Shown here piece after piece: positions 9,148 to 17,476 of a stretch of 64,000 nt of DNA; position 1 is the first letter of the stretch; every line of letters starts with the position of its first letter. The DNA is from Gaetbulibacter sp. 4G1 (GTDB lineage Bacteria > Bacteroidota > Bacteroidia > Flavobacteriales > Flavobacteriaceae). Where the stretch lies: assembly GCF_002741945.1 (NCBI RefSeq), contig NZ_MDVN01000024.1:1-64000 (forward strand). Reading direction: 5' to 3'. Both the position numbers and the translations under genes were made by a program. Below the pieces are notes generated by a model, which searched no databases, was not told the origin of the DNA, and saw only the letters and a program-made list of their open reading frames with translations.

Positions 9148-9717
9148 TTATAATACGTTTTCAACAAGATTAATTGCTCTTGTTTTAATTTCTCCAAATT
9201 TATTAATTACAATACTAAAGTCTTTGTATACTTCGGTTTCTGGTAGGTGAAAAGAAGTGTTAAGCGTTATGAAATCATCAGAAGAGTTTTCGTAATCAAT
9301 CCAAACAAATTGCATAATTGCAGCTGCCCAAAAGGCTTGAGATTCGAATTTGCTGAACATTTCTTTATTAATATAATCTCTAGTTATTAAGTTATTATTT
9401 TTAGAAACCTGAAATTGTGCTTCAAAATTTTTAAAATGAGTTGTTTTATTATTATCGTTTGATGTGTTTGTAGTTCTAGATATAAAATCATTTTCAAGCG
9501 AGTAGTATTGTATTTTAATTTGAAAACCTGTGCTCAAAATGGTATCTGTAAAAATTTCGGTAGGTTGTTCCGGGATGTATTTTACATGTTTAGAAAAAGA
9601 TTCAAACAAATTATGTTCTTTTAAAACATCAACATTTTTTTTATACTTTCTATCGCGTCCGTCACAACTCATTAAGGTGATAAATAGTATAAAAAATAAT
9701 AACAGTAATTTACTCAT
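9148..9717 (-). CDS. Lipoprotein of unknown function (DUF4738-like)
   Basis: 189 residues with an N-terminal hydrophobic segment and lipobox (ITLMSC), so it is a predicted lipoprotein. The body has NTSNDNNKTTHFKNFEAQF and a C-terminal beta-rich part (DFSIVINKFGEIKTRAINL). It resembles the DUF4738 lipoproteins of Bacteroidota, but that is from memory of the pattern. It stands between dnaX and miaE with gaps of 10 and 2 nt, so the three are probably one transcript. Confidence 0.65.
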   Translation of the reverse strand: MSKLLLLFFILFITLMSCDGRDRKYKKNVDVLKEHNLFESFSKHVKYIPEQPTEIFTDTILSTGFQIKIQYYSLENDFISRTTNTSNDNNKTTHFKNFEAQFQVSKNNNLITRDYINKEMFSKFESQAFWAAAIMQFVWIDYENSSDDFITLNTSFHLPETEVYKDFSIVINKFGEIKTRAINLVENVL

Positions 9718-9727
9718 AAATAGCTAT

Positions 9728-11455
9728 TTAAATATCTAAATTGAAAGTTTTTCTTAAAATATCAATGCTTGGGTTTTTCTCCTTTAATTTTTCAAATTTA
9801 TCCATACTTGTGTAAGCGTATTTTTTCTCTAAAACCTCGTTTACAGTTATGTCTAAACCAATATCAAAATTATTCAAAGTTTTTCTAATAAACCCTAATA
9901 AATCGTATTGTTGACGTTCAACTTCTACTTTATTTGTTGCATTTGGAAATTCTAAATGTATAGTAGTGTCTTTTAGTTTTGGTGTGTCAATTGATAAAAT
10001 AGAGGCTAAATTATATTGCCCTTTTTCTTCAATTTTTTTAACATAAGCATTCCATACTTCAACTAGTTGCTTTTCTGTAAACGGATCTTTAGGCAAATTT
10101 TCTTCATCAATAACAACATCCATTTGTCGTATTTGATGCTCCTTTTTTGCTCTTATGCTACTTAACGAAAGTCCTGATGTACGCTTGTTATCCTGTTTTA
10201 AAACAATCTTTGGAGGTTCTTTTACTTGAAAATTAGAAACAATTGCTGCGGCTTCCTCTTTTTTAGTAACAGTAAGTTGCTCTACAATTTCTTTACTTTT
10301 AGTAGTTTTTGATGATACGCTTACAGGAATAGGGGTAATGCCTTTCTTTTTAAAATAAGAAGCAGGAATTATGTAATGTTTGCTATTTTTTTTTTCTCCA
10401 TCAAAAGTGATAGAGGCAAGCTGCATTAAACATAACTCAACGAGTAAACGTTGGTTTTTGCTAGTTTTGTATTTGAGGTCGCAATCGTTAGCTAAATTTA
10501 TACCTTGAAGCAAAAACTCTTGTGAGGCCTTTTTAGATTGTTCTAAATATTTGTTTTTGGTTTGATCACCAACCTCTAGTAACTCTATGGTTTGTGCGGT
10601 TTTGCTAACCAGTAAATCTCTAAAATGCGATGCTAAACCAGCAATGTAGTGGTGGCCATCAAACCCTTTTGAAAGTGTATTATTAAATTGTAACAACAAT
10701 TCTGGAATTTTATTTTCTAGTATAAGATCTGTACTCGTAAAATAAGTTTCGTAATCAAGAACGTTTAAATTTTCTGTAACGGCTTGTCGAGTCAAGTTTT
10801 TACCAGAAAAGCTAACCACTCTATCAAAAATAGATAAGGCATCTCTCATGGCCCCATCTGCCTTTTGAGCTATAATATGTAGTGCATCATCTTCGGCAGT
10901 TATACCCTGTTCTCCAGCTATATACTTTAAATATTCCTTAGCGTCTTTTACCGTTATGCGTTTAAAATCAAAAATTTGACAGCGCGATAAAATAGTTGGA
11001 ATTATTTTATGCTTCTCGGTGGTTGCTAAAATAAAAATACAATGTTTTGGTGGCTCTTCTAAGGTTTTAAGAAAGGCATTAAAGGCAGCTTGAGATAGCA
11101 TATGTACCTCATCAATAATATACACTTTATACTTTCCTACTTGTGGTGGTATTCGAACCTGATCGGTAAGACTTCTAATATCATCAACAGAATTATTTGA
11201 AGCGGCATCCAATTCAAAAATATTAAATGCAAAATCTTCATCATCGGTTTCAGAACCATCACTGTTAATCATTTTTGCCAAAATACGCGCACAAGTTGTT
11301 TTGCCAACCCCACGAGGGCCTGTAAATAACAAGGCTTGTGCTAAATGATTATTTTCAATAGCGTTTAGTAGGGTATTTGTAATAGCTTGCTGCCCAACCA
11401 CGTCTTTAAACGTTTGGGGTCTGTATTTGCGAGCCGATACTACAAAATGTTCCAT
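9728..11455 (-). CDS. dnaX: DNA polymerase III subunit gamma/tau
   Basis: AAA+ clamp-loader subunit, 575 residues. Walker A is GPRGVGKTTCARILAK (around residue 46), Walker B is YIIDEVHMLS, and sensor 1 is ILATTE. The four-Cys zinc module between Walker A and FELDAASNN in the E. coli protein is missing here; only acidic residues (SDGSETDDEDF) remain. A run of ten A occurs at codons 354-357 (10386-10395), and a one-base shift there gives an immediate TAG, which would leave a 357-residue gamma-like protein. The tau-specific C-terminal part is unusually basic. Confidence 0.96.
   Translation of the reverse strand: MEHFVVSARKYRPQTFKDVVGQQAITNTLLNAIENNHLAQALLFTGPRGVGKTTCARILAKMINSDGSETDDEDFAFNIFELDAASNNSVDDIRSLTDQVRIPPQVGKYKVYIIDEVHMLSQAAFNAFLKTLEEPPKHCIFILATTEKHKIIPTILSRCQIFDFKRITVKDAKEYLKYIAGEQGITAEDDALHIIAQKADGAMRDALSIFDRVVSFSGKNLTRQAVTENLNVLDYETYFTSTDLILENKIPELLLQFNNTLSKGFDGHHYIAGLASHFRDLLVSKTAQTIELLEVGDQTKNKYLEQSKKASQEFLLQGINLANDCDLKYKTSKNQRLLVELCLMQLASITFDGEKKNSKHYIIPASYFKKKGITPIPVSVSSKTTKSKEIVEQLTVTKKEEAAAIVSNFQVKEPPKIVLKQDNKRTSGLSLSSIRAKKEHQIRQMDVVIDEENLPKDPFTEKQLVEVWNAYVKKIEEKGQYNLASILSIDTPKLKDTTIHLEFPNATNKVEVERQQYDLLGFIRKTLNNFDIGLDITVNEVLEKKYAYTSMDKFEKLKEKNPSIDILRKTFNLDI
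10386..10395 (-). promoter_or_regulatory. A10 slippery run in dnaX followed by out-of-frame TAG
   Basis: The coding strand reads G, ten A, then TAGC. In frame zero this is Glu-Lys-Lys-Asn-Ser. A -1 ribosomal shift, or one extra A in the transcript, gives Lys then TAG at once. Homopolymer slippage in dnaX is established for Thermus (transcriptional) and E. coli (ribosomal). Here it is an inference. Confidence 0.5.
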
Positions 11456-11679
11456 GTAAAAGTATTGAATAACAAAGTTAAAAATTCAATTCAGAATTTA
11501 GAATTTAGAACCTAAAATTTAATAGGAGTTATTAACAAATATATATGGTTGTTAATGATGTGTTTTTTTGATTCTATCAGAAAAAAATGATAAATTCGTT
11601 TAGCATTGAATATCAATCATTAAAAACAACCTCATATTAAGTCATTAGCTGCAAACTCACAAAACCGACTAAAATTAAT

Positions 11680-12237
11680 ATGCAAAGTTTACTTCAAGAA
11701 ATAAGTCAAAGATGTTTTTTAAGCCCAGAATTACAGCACCGAATTACGAAAGACTTTGAAGAAAGGAATGTAAAAAAAGGAGAAAAAATCCTAGCTCAAG
11801 GAAACAAAGCTAATTACCTCTATTTCGTTAAAAAAGGAGTTTTACATAGTTATTACTACTATGAAGGCAAACAAATATCCTCATGGTTTTACAACGAAAA
11901 CCAATTTATAACGTCATGGCATAGCTTTTATACTCAAAGATCTAGCTTTGAGGAAATTGAATGTTTAGAGAATTCTATTTTGTTTCAAATAAGTTATAAA
12001 GATTATCAGAAACTAATAGCCGACTTTCCTTCATTTGGTAATTTTGCTCGGCTTCTTGCCGAGGAAATGCTTTCATTTATTGACGAGTTTTCAAAAGGCT
12101 GGTCTTTTCTTACTGCCAAAGAGAAATACAAATTATTAATTTCATATTTTCCAAATATCGAATTAAGAGTAAAACTTGGACATATTGCTTCTTTTCTTGG
12201 TATTTCACAAGAAACATTTAGTAGAATTAGAAAATAA
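11680..12237 (+). CDS. Crp/Fnr-family transcriptional regulator
   Basis: 185 residues. The N-terminal cyclic-nucleotide-binding-type beta-roll spans roughly residues 25-120 (KKGEKILAQGNKANYLYFVKKGVLHSYY). The C-terminal winged helix is short and ends in HIASFLGISQETFSRIRK, the recognition helix. Such regulators are common in Bacteroidota and usually lack the residues for cAMP; the ligand is unknown. It reads toward four tightly packed genes and probably controls them. The ATG is the only good start, preceded by an AT-rich leader. It is the first gene after the possible cassette border at 11641. Confidence 0.85.
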   Translation: MQSLLQEISQRCFLSPELQHRITKDFEERNVKKGEKILAQGNKANYLYFVKKGVLHSYYYYEGKQISSWFYNENQFITSWHSFYTQRSSFEEIECLENSILFQISYKDYQKLIADFPSFGNFARLLAEEMLSFIDEFSKGWSFLTAKEKYKLLISYFPNIELRVKLGHIASFLGISQETFSRIRK

Positions 12238-12257
12238 TATTTTAGTAAATTCCAATC

Positions 12258-12500
12258 ATGAAATACTGGAAAACTATTTTAGCTCTTATTTTTATGGCTT
12301 TAGCCATTTACTTTGATTGGCAATGGTTTTGGGCCATTTTTATTTTACTAGGACTGTTATATATGCTTAAAAGTAAAAGTATTCATTTCGTCGAAGAGGT
12401 TTCAAGAGGTGATTCTCCAAAATTATATTGGTTCATGATTATCATTTGGTCATTACTCGCCCTTTATTCAATTTTAAGTTATTTGAAGATTTTGACATAA
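12258..12500 (+). CDS. Small membrane protein
   Basis: 80 residues with three hydrophobic stretches (ILALIFMALAIYF, WAIFILLGLLYML, FMIIIWSLLALYSILSYL) and a short central hydrophilic loop, so it is an integral inner-membrane protein. It starts 20 nt after the regulator gene. No family is recognised. Confidence 0.7.
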   Translation: MKYWKTILALIFMALAIYFDWQWFWAIFILLGLLYMLKSKSIHFVEEVSRGDSPKLYWFMIIIWSLLALYSILSYLKILT

Positions 12501-12551
12501 GTCAAAAAATATGATTACAAACATTACCATTTTTGTAAAAATATTTAACTC

Positions 12552-13070
12552 ATGAAAGATTCAACATTACTATTCAGAAGTTTAGCAACTATAATTTTTA
12601 TTGGTGGTATTGCTCATTTAACAAGTTATGCATCTCAAAAAGATGACATAAATCATAATTATGAAGAATCAATTGATTCAAATCAAGAAAACGTGTTCCC
12701 TGAAGATGAAAAACCCAAATCAAACAACAATTTGGAAACTGATTATATCGTCGGAAAATGGAAAGTAAATTATAACACCGAAGATTTTAATGGAGCCGTT
12801 TTCTATAACATTAAAAAAGAAGGAAAAATTTTTAATGCATACACTTATCAATATCAAGATAAAAATGGCAATTCAGAAAAAGCTGAAGGTCTTAAAACTT
12901 TGATCATTAAAAGCTTTGATGGATATCAAGGCAAAGGCGTTTATACAATTGAATATGAACAACAACAATATCAGGTTGATTGCCAAATTGATATGGTAGA
13001 TGAAAACACTTTTAAGTTGAGCTATGACTATTATGGTTATAGTGATATAGAAACCTGGAAAAGACAATAA
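12552..13070 (+). CDS. Exported protein of unknown function
   Basis: 172 residues. A hydrophobic N-terminus (LATIIFIGGIAHLTSYA) acts as signal or anchor, followed by an acidic, Asn-rich linker (residues 30-65). The domain beginning VGKWKVNYNTEDFNGAVFYNI looks like a small lipocalin-like or DUF2147-like beta barrel: a K-W strand opening, a KNGNSEK turn, and an ETWKR end. That resemblance is weak. It lies 2 nt before the sterol-desaturase-like gene. Confidence 0.65.
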   Translation: MKDSTLLFRSLATIIFIGGIAHLTSYASQKDDINHNYEESIDSNQENVFPEDEKPKSNNNLETDYIVGKWKVNYNTEDFNGAVFYNIKKEGKIFNAYTYQYQDKNGNSEKAEGLKTLIIKSFDGYQGKGVYTIEYEQQQYQVDCQIDMVDENTFKLSYDYYGYSDIETWKRQ

Positions 13071-13072
13071 TT

Positions 13073-13957
13073 ATGATAGAATTCTTATCAAAAAAACTCG
13101 AATGGATAGATATAGAATATTGGTTTTACATCTTAAATGACTTAAGTTTAGTATACATCATTGTTCCTTTTTTTGCATTGGAATTAATTAGATATGCCTA
13201 TTTGAAAAAATTAAATAAGGAGCTAATATTAGATAGTCTAGCAAATATTATAACATTTGGAGCATTTTTCTTAATAGAAATCATTTTAGGAGTTTTAGCT
13301 ATAACAAAAGTTTATTTTTGGATCTACAACAACTTCAGTTTAATACATTTAGAGTTAAACTGGATAACAATCATAACTTGTGTATTATTAGCCGATTTTG
13401 CCTACTATTGGGAACACAGAATGATGCATAGGATTGGTATTGGTTGGGCCACTCATACTGTACATCACAGCTCACCTCATTTTAATATGTCTGTAGCATA
13501 CAGATTTGGGCCTTTGGATGCAATTATGCCTATACTATTTTCTTTGCCTATTGTTATGTTAGGTTATGATCCTATTCTAGTATTACTGTCAGAGGTATTC
13601 GTTCAAGTCTTTCAAACCTTATTGCATACAGAAATAATAGGTAAGCTTATAAAGCCAGTAGAATATATTTTCAATACGCCATCGCATCATCGTGTTCATC
13701 ATGGCTCAAATCGACAGTATTGGGATAAAAACTATGCTGGTATTTTAATAATTTGGGATAGGATGTTTGGCACTTTCGAGCCTGAAGTAGAAAAAGTTCG
13801 TTATGGAATTTCGGAGCCTCTAAATAGTAACAACCCAATAAAAGTATTTTTTCATGGAATTACACGCCTTGTTAGAAAATTAAAAAAAGTAAATGGGTTC
13901 AAAAATAAACTTTTGGTTTTTATAAAACCACCAGATTGGATGCCAACAAATAAATAG
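13073..13957 (+). CDS. Sterol desaturase / fatty acid hydroxylase family protein
   Basis: Integral membrane di-iron oxygenase of 294 residues. The histidine boxes are HRMMH, HTVHHS and HHRVHHG, the usual family arrangement. Several membrane segments precede and separate them (IIVPFFALELI, FGAFFLIEIILGVLAI, IITCVLLADFAYYW). The substrate is an unknown lipid. It is tightly packed between an exported protein (2 nt) and a VOC protein (10 nt), so it belongs to the Crp/Fnr-headed block. Confidence 0.9.
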   Translation: MIEFLSKKLEWIDIEYWFYILNDLSLVYIIVPFFALELIRYAYLKKLNKELILDSLANIITFGAFFLIEIILGVLAITKVYFWIYNNFSLIHLELNWITIITCVLLADFAYYWEHRMMHRIGIGWATHTVHHSSPHFNMSVAYRFGPLDAIMPILFSLPIVMLGYDPILVLLSEVFVQVFQTLLHTEIIGKLIKPVEYIFNTPSHHRVHHGSNRQYWDKNYAGILIIWDRMFGTFEPEVEKVRYGISEPLNSNNPIKVFFHGITRLVRKLKKVNGFKNKLLVFIKPPDWMPTNK

Positions 13958-13967
13958 AAAGTACACA

Positions 13968-14684
13968 ATGTTAAACAATCCTTTTTTTGCAGATATATCA
14001 ACCTATTCTCCCAAAAAAACCATACCATTTTATGAACGCTCTTTTAGGTGGAAATACTACAAGGCTAATAACTATTTCACAGCTTTTTTAGGAAATACAG
14101 AAGTATCTGGCTTGTACGAAACCCCTGAAAAGTTCAAACAAATGCGTATGCCTCATTTTTGGATGACGTATATTAAAGTAGCTAATTTGGATGTTACCAT
14201 AGATAAAGCTAAACAACTTGGAGGCATTATTGAATTGAGCTACGAAATGAATGGCTTTGGTAAAGTGGCTTTAATTCGAGACCCTCAAGGTGCTGGTTTT
14301 ACTATTTACGAAGGTGACAAGCTAAAAAACACCAGAACGAAAAACATAAAAAATACACTTATCTGGAACGAATTACACGTTTCTGATGTAACAAAAATAA
14401 TCCCTTTTTATCAAGAAATTTTTAATTGGCAGATTGTGCAAAATCAAAATGAAATATATGAAGTTTTGAACAATGAAGGTGAATATATAGCTGACATCAT
14501 GGAAATACAAAATCAATACAAAGGAAAATACGAATATTGGGTGTGTATGTTTGGGGTTGAAAACTTAGCAACATCAAAAAAGTTAATATTAGAAAATGGC
14601 GGAAGTCTTATTAATCAGGAAAACAATCGTATGCTGTTTACTGACAATTCTAAAGAAGCCTTCTTCTATATTAAAGAGGTATGA
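13968..14684 (+). CDS. Two-domain VOC (glyoxalase/bleomycin-resistance-like) protein
   Basis: 238 residues forming two beta-alpha-beta-beta-beta repeats. The first, starting FADISTYSPKKTIPFYERSF, includes ALIRDPQGAGFTIYE. The second starts WNELHVSDVTKIIPFYQEIFNW. Members of the vicinal-oxygen-chelate superfamily bind metal and small molecules or act as lyases and dioxygenases; the specific reaction cannot be told. It is the last gene of the block, and the solitary attC-like site begins 14 nt after its stop. Confidence 0.85.
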   Translation: MLNNPFFADISTYSPKKTIPFYERSFRWKYYKANNYFTAFLGNTEVSGLYETPEKFKQMRMPHFWMTYIKVANLDVTIDKAKQLGGIIELSYEMNGFGKVALIRDPQGAGFTIYEGDKLKNTRTKNIKNTLIWNELHVSDVTKIIPFYQEIFNWQIVQNQNEIYEVLNNEGEYIADIMEIQNQYKGKYEYWVCMFGVENLATSKKLILENGGSLINQENNRMLFTDNSKEAFFYIKEV

Positions 14685-14698
14685 AAATTTGCAGGAAA

Positions 14699-14838
14699 GA
14701 GTCAGCAGCTAATAACGTGTATAACTCATAGTGTTTAAATAGTATTCGGTGATTTTTGCCGAAATTCCAGCACGTTGGTATCTTTTTTTTTTGCTAATTA
14801 AGTTTCTCAAACACTACGAAACCATACACAAACATCTT
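14699..14838 (+). repeat. Solitary attC-like site (decayed, plus orientation)
   Basis: It starts GAGTCAGCAGCTAAT, then AAC, then GTGTATAACTCATAG. It ends CGAAACCATACAC, six bases (AAACAT), then CTT. Sites in the 47-61 kb array, read in the same direction, show the same order: box ending AAC, 3 bases, GTGTATAACTCAT, then CGAAACCATACAC, 6 bases, GTT. Here the core bases have changed to AAT and CTT. The length of 140 bp equals that of the array sites. An inner hairpin TTCGG/CCGAA is present. Confidence 0.6.
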
Positions 14839-15010
14839 CAAAAATAAAACAACTATCGATTAGAAAACTTTAGGCAGTAAATAAAAGCGTTAATGATTGA
14901 GCTGTCTGTTTGAGATCGCCGACGGTAGGAGGAAACGAGTAGTGAAAGCCTGACCCGATAGGTTAATACCCAAATAATTAAATATTATTAGAAATAGTAT
15001 TTGTTTATTG
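14839..15010. other. Intergenic stretch upstream of rnpB with a GC-richer block
   Basis: No gene is visible. Positions about 14900-14962 (GATCGCCGACGGTAGGAGG and AGCCTGACCCGATAGG) are clearly richer in GC than their surroundings. They look like conserved or structured sequence, perhaps an RNA segment or a flavobacterial intergenic repeat. I cannot assign it. Confidence 0.25.
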
Positions 15011-15018
15011 TATTTTTG
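15011..15018 (+). promoter_or_regulatory. -7 box of rnpB
   Basis: TATTTTTG matches TAnnTTTG and lies six bases before the first base of the RNase P RNA helix P1, the expected distance. No good -33 box is seen at 19-nt spacing. Confidence 0.5.
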
Positions 15019-15023
15019 CGCTT

Positions 15024-15361
15024 AAGTAAATCGCCTTATCGCGACTCGGTTTAAATCGGGGCGAGGAAAGTCCGAACACCAAAGTGCAACGTAGTGGTTA
15101 ACATCCACCAGTCGTGAGGCTAGGAAAAGTGCAACAGAAAGTATGTACAGGTTATGCTGTAGTGAAACCAGGTAAACTCTATGTGGTGCAATGTCATGTA
15201 AACTAACGCTTGAGGGCTGCACGCTCGATGTTAGAGGGTAGACAGCTAAAGTGTATTGGTAACAATGCACTAAGATAAATGATAAGGGTGTTTTGATCTT
15301 ATTAATGGAGAGATCCTGAAATGAGTTCAGGACATACAGAATTCGGCTTATAGATTTGCTT
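15024..15361 (+). ncRNA. rnpB: RNase P RNA component (class A)
   Basis: Catalytic RNA for 5'-end processing of pre-tRNAs. The diagnostic segments are GAGGAAAGTCCGAACACC near the 5' end and CAGAATTCGGCTTA near the 3' end, the P4-forming universal regions. The terminal helix P1 is AAGTAAATC at 15024 paired with GATTTGCTT at 15353. The length of about 340 nt fits a bacterial type A RNA. A promoter box lies just upstream and a strong hairpin terminator just downstream. Minus-strand reading frames across it are spurious. Confidence 0.95.
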
Positions 15362-15371
15362 AGATATAAAT

Positions 15372-15400
15372 AAACCCTTCTTAATTATTAAGAAGGGTTT
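15372..15400. terminator. Bidirectional terminator between rnpB and the convergent gene
   Basis: The 11-bp stem AAACCCTTCTT / AAGAAGGGTTT with a 7-nt loop is flanked by A/T runs on both sides, so it can serve rnpB (+) and the convergent gene ending at 15427 (-). Confidence 0.85.
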
Positions 15401-15426
15401 ATTGTTAAAAAATGGTTGGTGAAAAA

Positions 15427-16179
15427 TTAATCTTCTTTAGGTGAATATGATAAATCTGGGCGCATTTCGCCTGTGTATTCTTCCATTCGAGATGCGTAAT
15501 TCATCACTTTGCTAAAGGTTTCGTATCTGTCTGGGCCTAGAACTTCTTCGTTTGCTTTTCCTCGTTGTGCAGATTCTATTTCATCTGTAGCTGCAAGAGA
15601 AACCATATAATAGCTCTCCATTTGCCCAAAACCGTTTCTGTATACATTATAATATTCTTTTGATCCTTTGCTTTTAAATAGTTCTTTAACGGCCTTCATA
15701 CCCTCACGTATTTTTTTGGCATTTTCTGGCGTATAATAAATGTAAAACCATTTTCGGTAGTTTTGCGTTTGTCTGGACTTATCATCTTCGGCTGGTTTAT
15801 AAGAAAGTTCATCGTCACTTAAAACAATATAAGTACCATGCGAATCGTAACATGTATCGAAACGATTGAAAATATCTCCAAACTTATCACCCATAGCTTT
15901 TGCCATTTCTGCGAAAGGACGCTCATCTAATTCTGCAAAATTTTCTATTGGAGTAATGTAAAAATATTTAAAATCGTTACTCATGGCTGTAAACCAAGTG
16001 GCTTGCAAATTATGTTCAACACATGCAGCATTAAACTCTTTTGCGATTTTTTCATACTCCATAAATTTGGAAGGCTTCACATTGTCCTGATGTATTTGAT
16101 AGGCTTGTTGCGCATTCGAAAAATTAATTGAGAAGCATAAAATTAATGCTAATAAAAAAGTTGTTTTAATTGTTTTCAT
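15427..16179 (-). CDS. Secreted protein, possible dimeric alpha/beta-barrel (NIPSNAP/ABM-like)
   Basis: 250 residues with a signal peptide (FLLALILCFSINFSNAQ). The mature part contains two similar halves: VKPSKFMEYEKIAKEFNAACVEHNL then YFYITPIENFAELDE, and FYIYYTPENAKKIREGMKAVKELF then YYMVSLAATDEIE. This internal duplication resembles tandem ferredoxin-like ABM/NIPSNAP modules. No catalytic motif is obvious. It lies downstream of the two NTF2-like lipoprotein genes on the same strand. Confidence 0.6.
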   Translation of the reverse strand: MKTIKTTFLLALILCFSINFSNAQQAYQIHQDNVKPSKFMEYEKIAKEFNAACVEHNLQATWFTAMSNDFKYFYITPIENFAELDERPFAEMAKAMGDKFGDIFNRFDTCYDSHGTYIVLSDDELSYKPAEDDKSRQTQNYRKWFYIYYTPENAKKIREGMKAVKELFKSKGSKEYYNVYRNGFGQMESYYMVSLAATDEIESAQRGKANEEVLGPDRYETFSKVMNYASRMEEYTGEMRPDLSYSPKED

Positions 16180-16251
16180 AATTAATTAATTATTTATTGG
16201 TTAGTTGTTTTTTGTGTAATAGCAATTTTTTATTATGATGGTTTGGTGTTT

Positions 16252-16773
16252 TTAATTGGAAACTTCTTCGGGTAAGCCGTTTTCTAATTCTGCAGCTTCA
16301 ATTTCTATAAATGCGGCAGTAATAGATGCGGTATCATAATACCCGTATTCTTTTACAATTTTTCCATCAAGATATTGAGAGGTTAAATGTACAGGAATAA
16401 CTAATTCTTTACCGTTTGCTTTTAGCTTACCGCTCCAAACCGACCAGTAGTTAACCCACTTTTTACCGTCTTTGTCAATTACCATTTCTAATACCGTTTT
16501 ATCATCTGAAAAGCCATAGGTTGAAAAGTTTGAAATCATATCTTGATGCTGTTTCATGCTCTCTAGATAAGAGATTCCTATGTTTTTGTTATGATATACT
16601 TTTGCGGTATCTAAAAAATGAGATTTCCAAGTTTCCCAATCTTGTGCTTCATAGGCTTTCACTCTTAATTTTAAGGATTCAATTTCTGGGGATTCAGAAA
16701 AGTAGCGATCTGGTTCTTTGTTACATGCTAGGAAAAGCGTAAAAACTAATCCGCAAATTATGAGTTTTTTCAT
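16252..16773 (-). CDS. NTF2/SnoaL-like lipoprotein (paralogue 2)
   Basis: 173 residues with lipobox LFLAC after a short hydrophobic signal. The body shares its layout with the neighbouring gene: RYFSESPEIESLKLRVKAYEAQDWETWKSHFLDTAKVYHN, then the central WVNYWSVWSGKL, and IPVHLTSQYLDGKIVKEYGYYD at the end. This is the SnoaL-like cone fold used for ligand binding or small-molecule chemistry. Function is unknown. It arose by tandem duplication with the gene starting at 17314. Confidence 0.8.
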   Translation of the reverse strand: MKKLIICGLVFTLFLACNKEPDRYFSESPEIESLKLRVKAYEAQDWETWKSHFLDTAKVYHNKNIGISYLESMKQHQDMISNFSTYGFSDDKTVLEMVIDKDGKKWVNYWSVWSGKLKANGKELVIPVHLTSQYLDGKIVKEYGYYDTASITAAFIEIEAAELENGLPEEVSN

Positions 16774-16801
16774 TTTATATTGGGTTTTTGATGAATATTA
16801 G

Positions 16802-17314
16802 TTACTCTTCTGAAGCTTCTTCTTCAGTTTCTGGGTTTGCTAATGCTTCAAATTCTGCATTCATTGCTGTTCCATCAAAATAGATGTGTTCTTCAGCTAT
16901 TTTACCATTAACAAATTGTACAGCTAAATGCACAGGTATTGACAACTCTTTATTATTAGCTGCAAAAGTACCTTTGTGTAAAGCCCAATAATATACCCAT
17001 GTCTCGTCTTCTTTGTCTAAGACCATTTCTATGTATTCTTTATCACGATTAAAGCCGTAAGATGACATAGCGCTAGTCATACCTTTTAAACCTTCTAGTC
17101 TTTTTTCTACGGTTATAGGTTCGGTAGAGTTAACATAAACTTTAGCGGTATCTGAAAAATGACTTTTCCATTTGTCCCAATCACCAGATTCATAGGCATT
17201 TATTCCAGATTTTAATGTTTCAATTTCTGCAGAATCAGCAAAATAACGCTGGGGCTTGTTTTGGCAAGCAATAAATAGTGTAATTGCGAGCCCTAATAAA
17301 AAAAGTTTTTTCAT
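16802..17314 (-). CDS. NTF2/SnoaL-like lipoprotein (paralogue 1)
   Basis: 170 residues, lipobox LFIAC. It is clearly related to the gene 28 nt downstream: RYFADSAEIETLKSGINAYESGDWDKWKSHFSDTAKVY, WVYYWALHKGTF and IPVHLAVQFVNGKIAEEHIYFD align along the whole length. The C-terminus is acidic (TEEEASEE). The pair probably sits on the periplasmic face of a membrane. Confidence 0.8.
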   Translation of the reverse strand: MKKLFLLGLAITLFIACQNKPQRYFADSAEIETLKSGINAYESGDWDKWKSHFSDTAKVYVNSTEPITVEKRLEGLKGMTSAMSSYGFNRDKEYIEMVLDKEDETWVYYWALHKGTFAANNKELSIPVHLAVQFVNGKIAEEHIYFDGTAMNAEFEALANPETEEEASEE

Positions 17315-17476
17315 TGGTTAGTGGTTTAAAATGTTAATAATAAATTTTAACCACAATATAAGTACACAATAAAGTTGGTTGCTTTTTTGTCGAGAGTAAA
17401 GCTATAATAGAGTCAGGGACTCTTAAGGAGAAATCTAATATACTGAAAAAAAAGGACTTATTAAAAAAGACGATAG

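Larger units (their letters stand above)
11641..14838 (+). mobile_element. Probable old five-gene cassette bounded by a solitary attC-like site
   Basis: The five plus-strand genes from the Crp/Fnr regulator to the VOC protein are bracketed by an imperfect inverted repeat. GTCATTAGCTGC begins at 11641, and its complement (GCAGCTAATAAC region) ends at 14716; 15 of 18 positions match over the longer stretch. The right border continues into a site that resembles those of the 47-61 kb array. No site lies to the left, which fits insertion of a single cassette at a secondary position. This is inference from two borders. Confidence 0.45.

Noticed and set aside
15022-15270. Minus-strand 82-codon frame
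   Set aside because: It lies across the conserved RNase P RNA and is not plausible as a protein.
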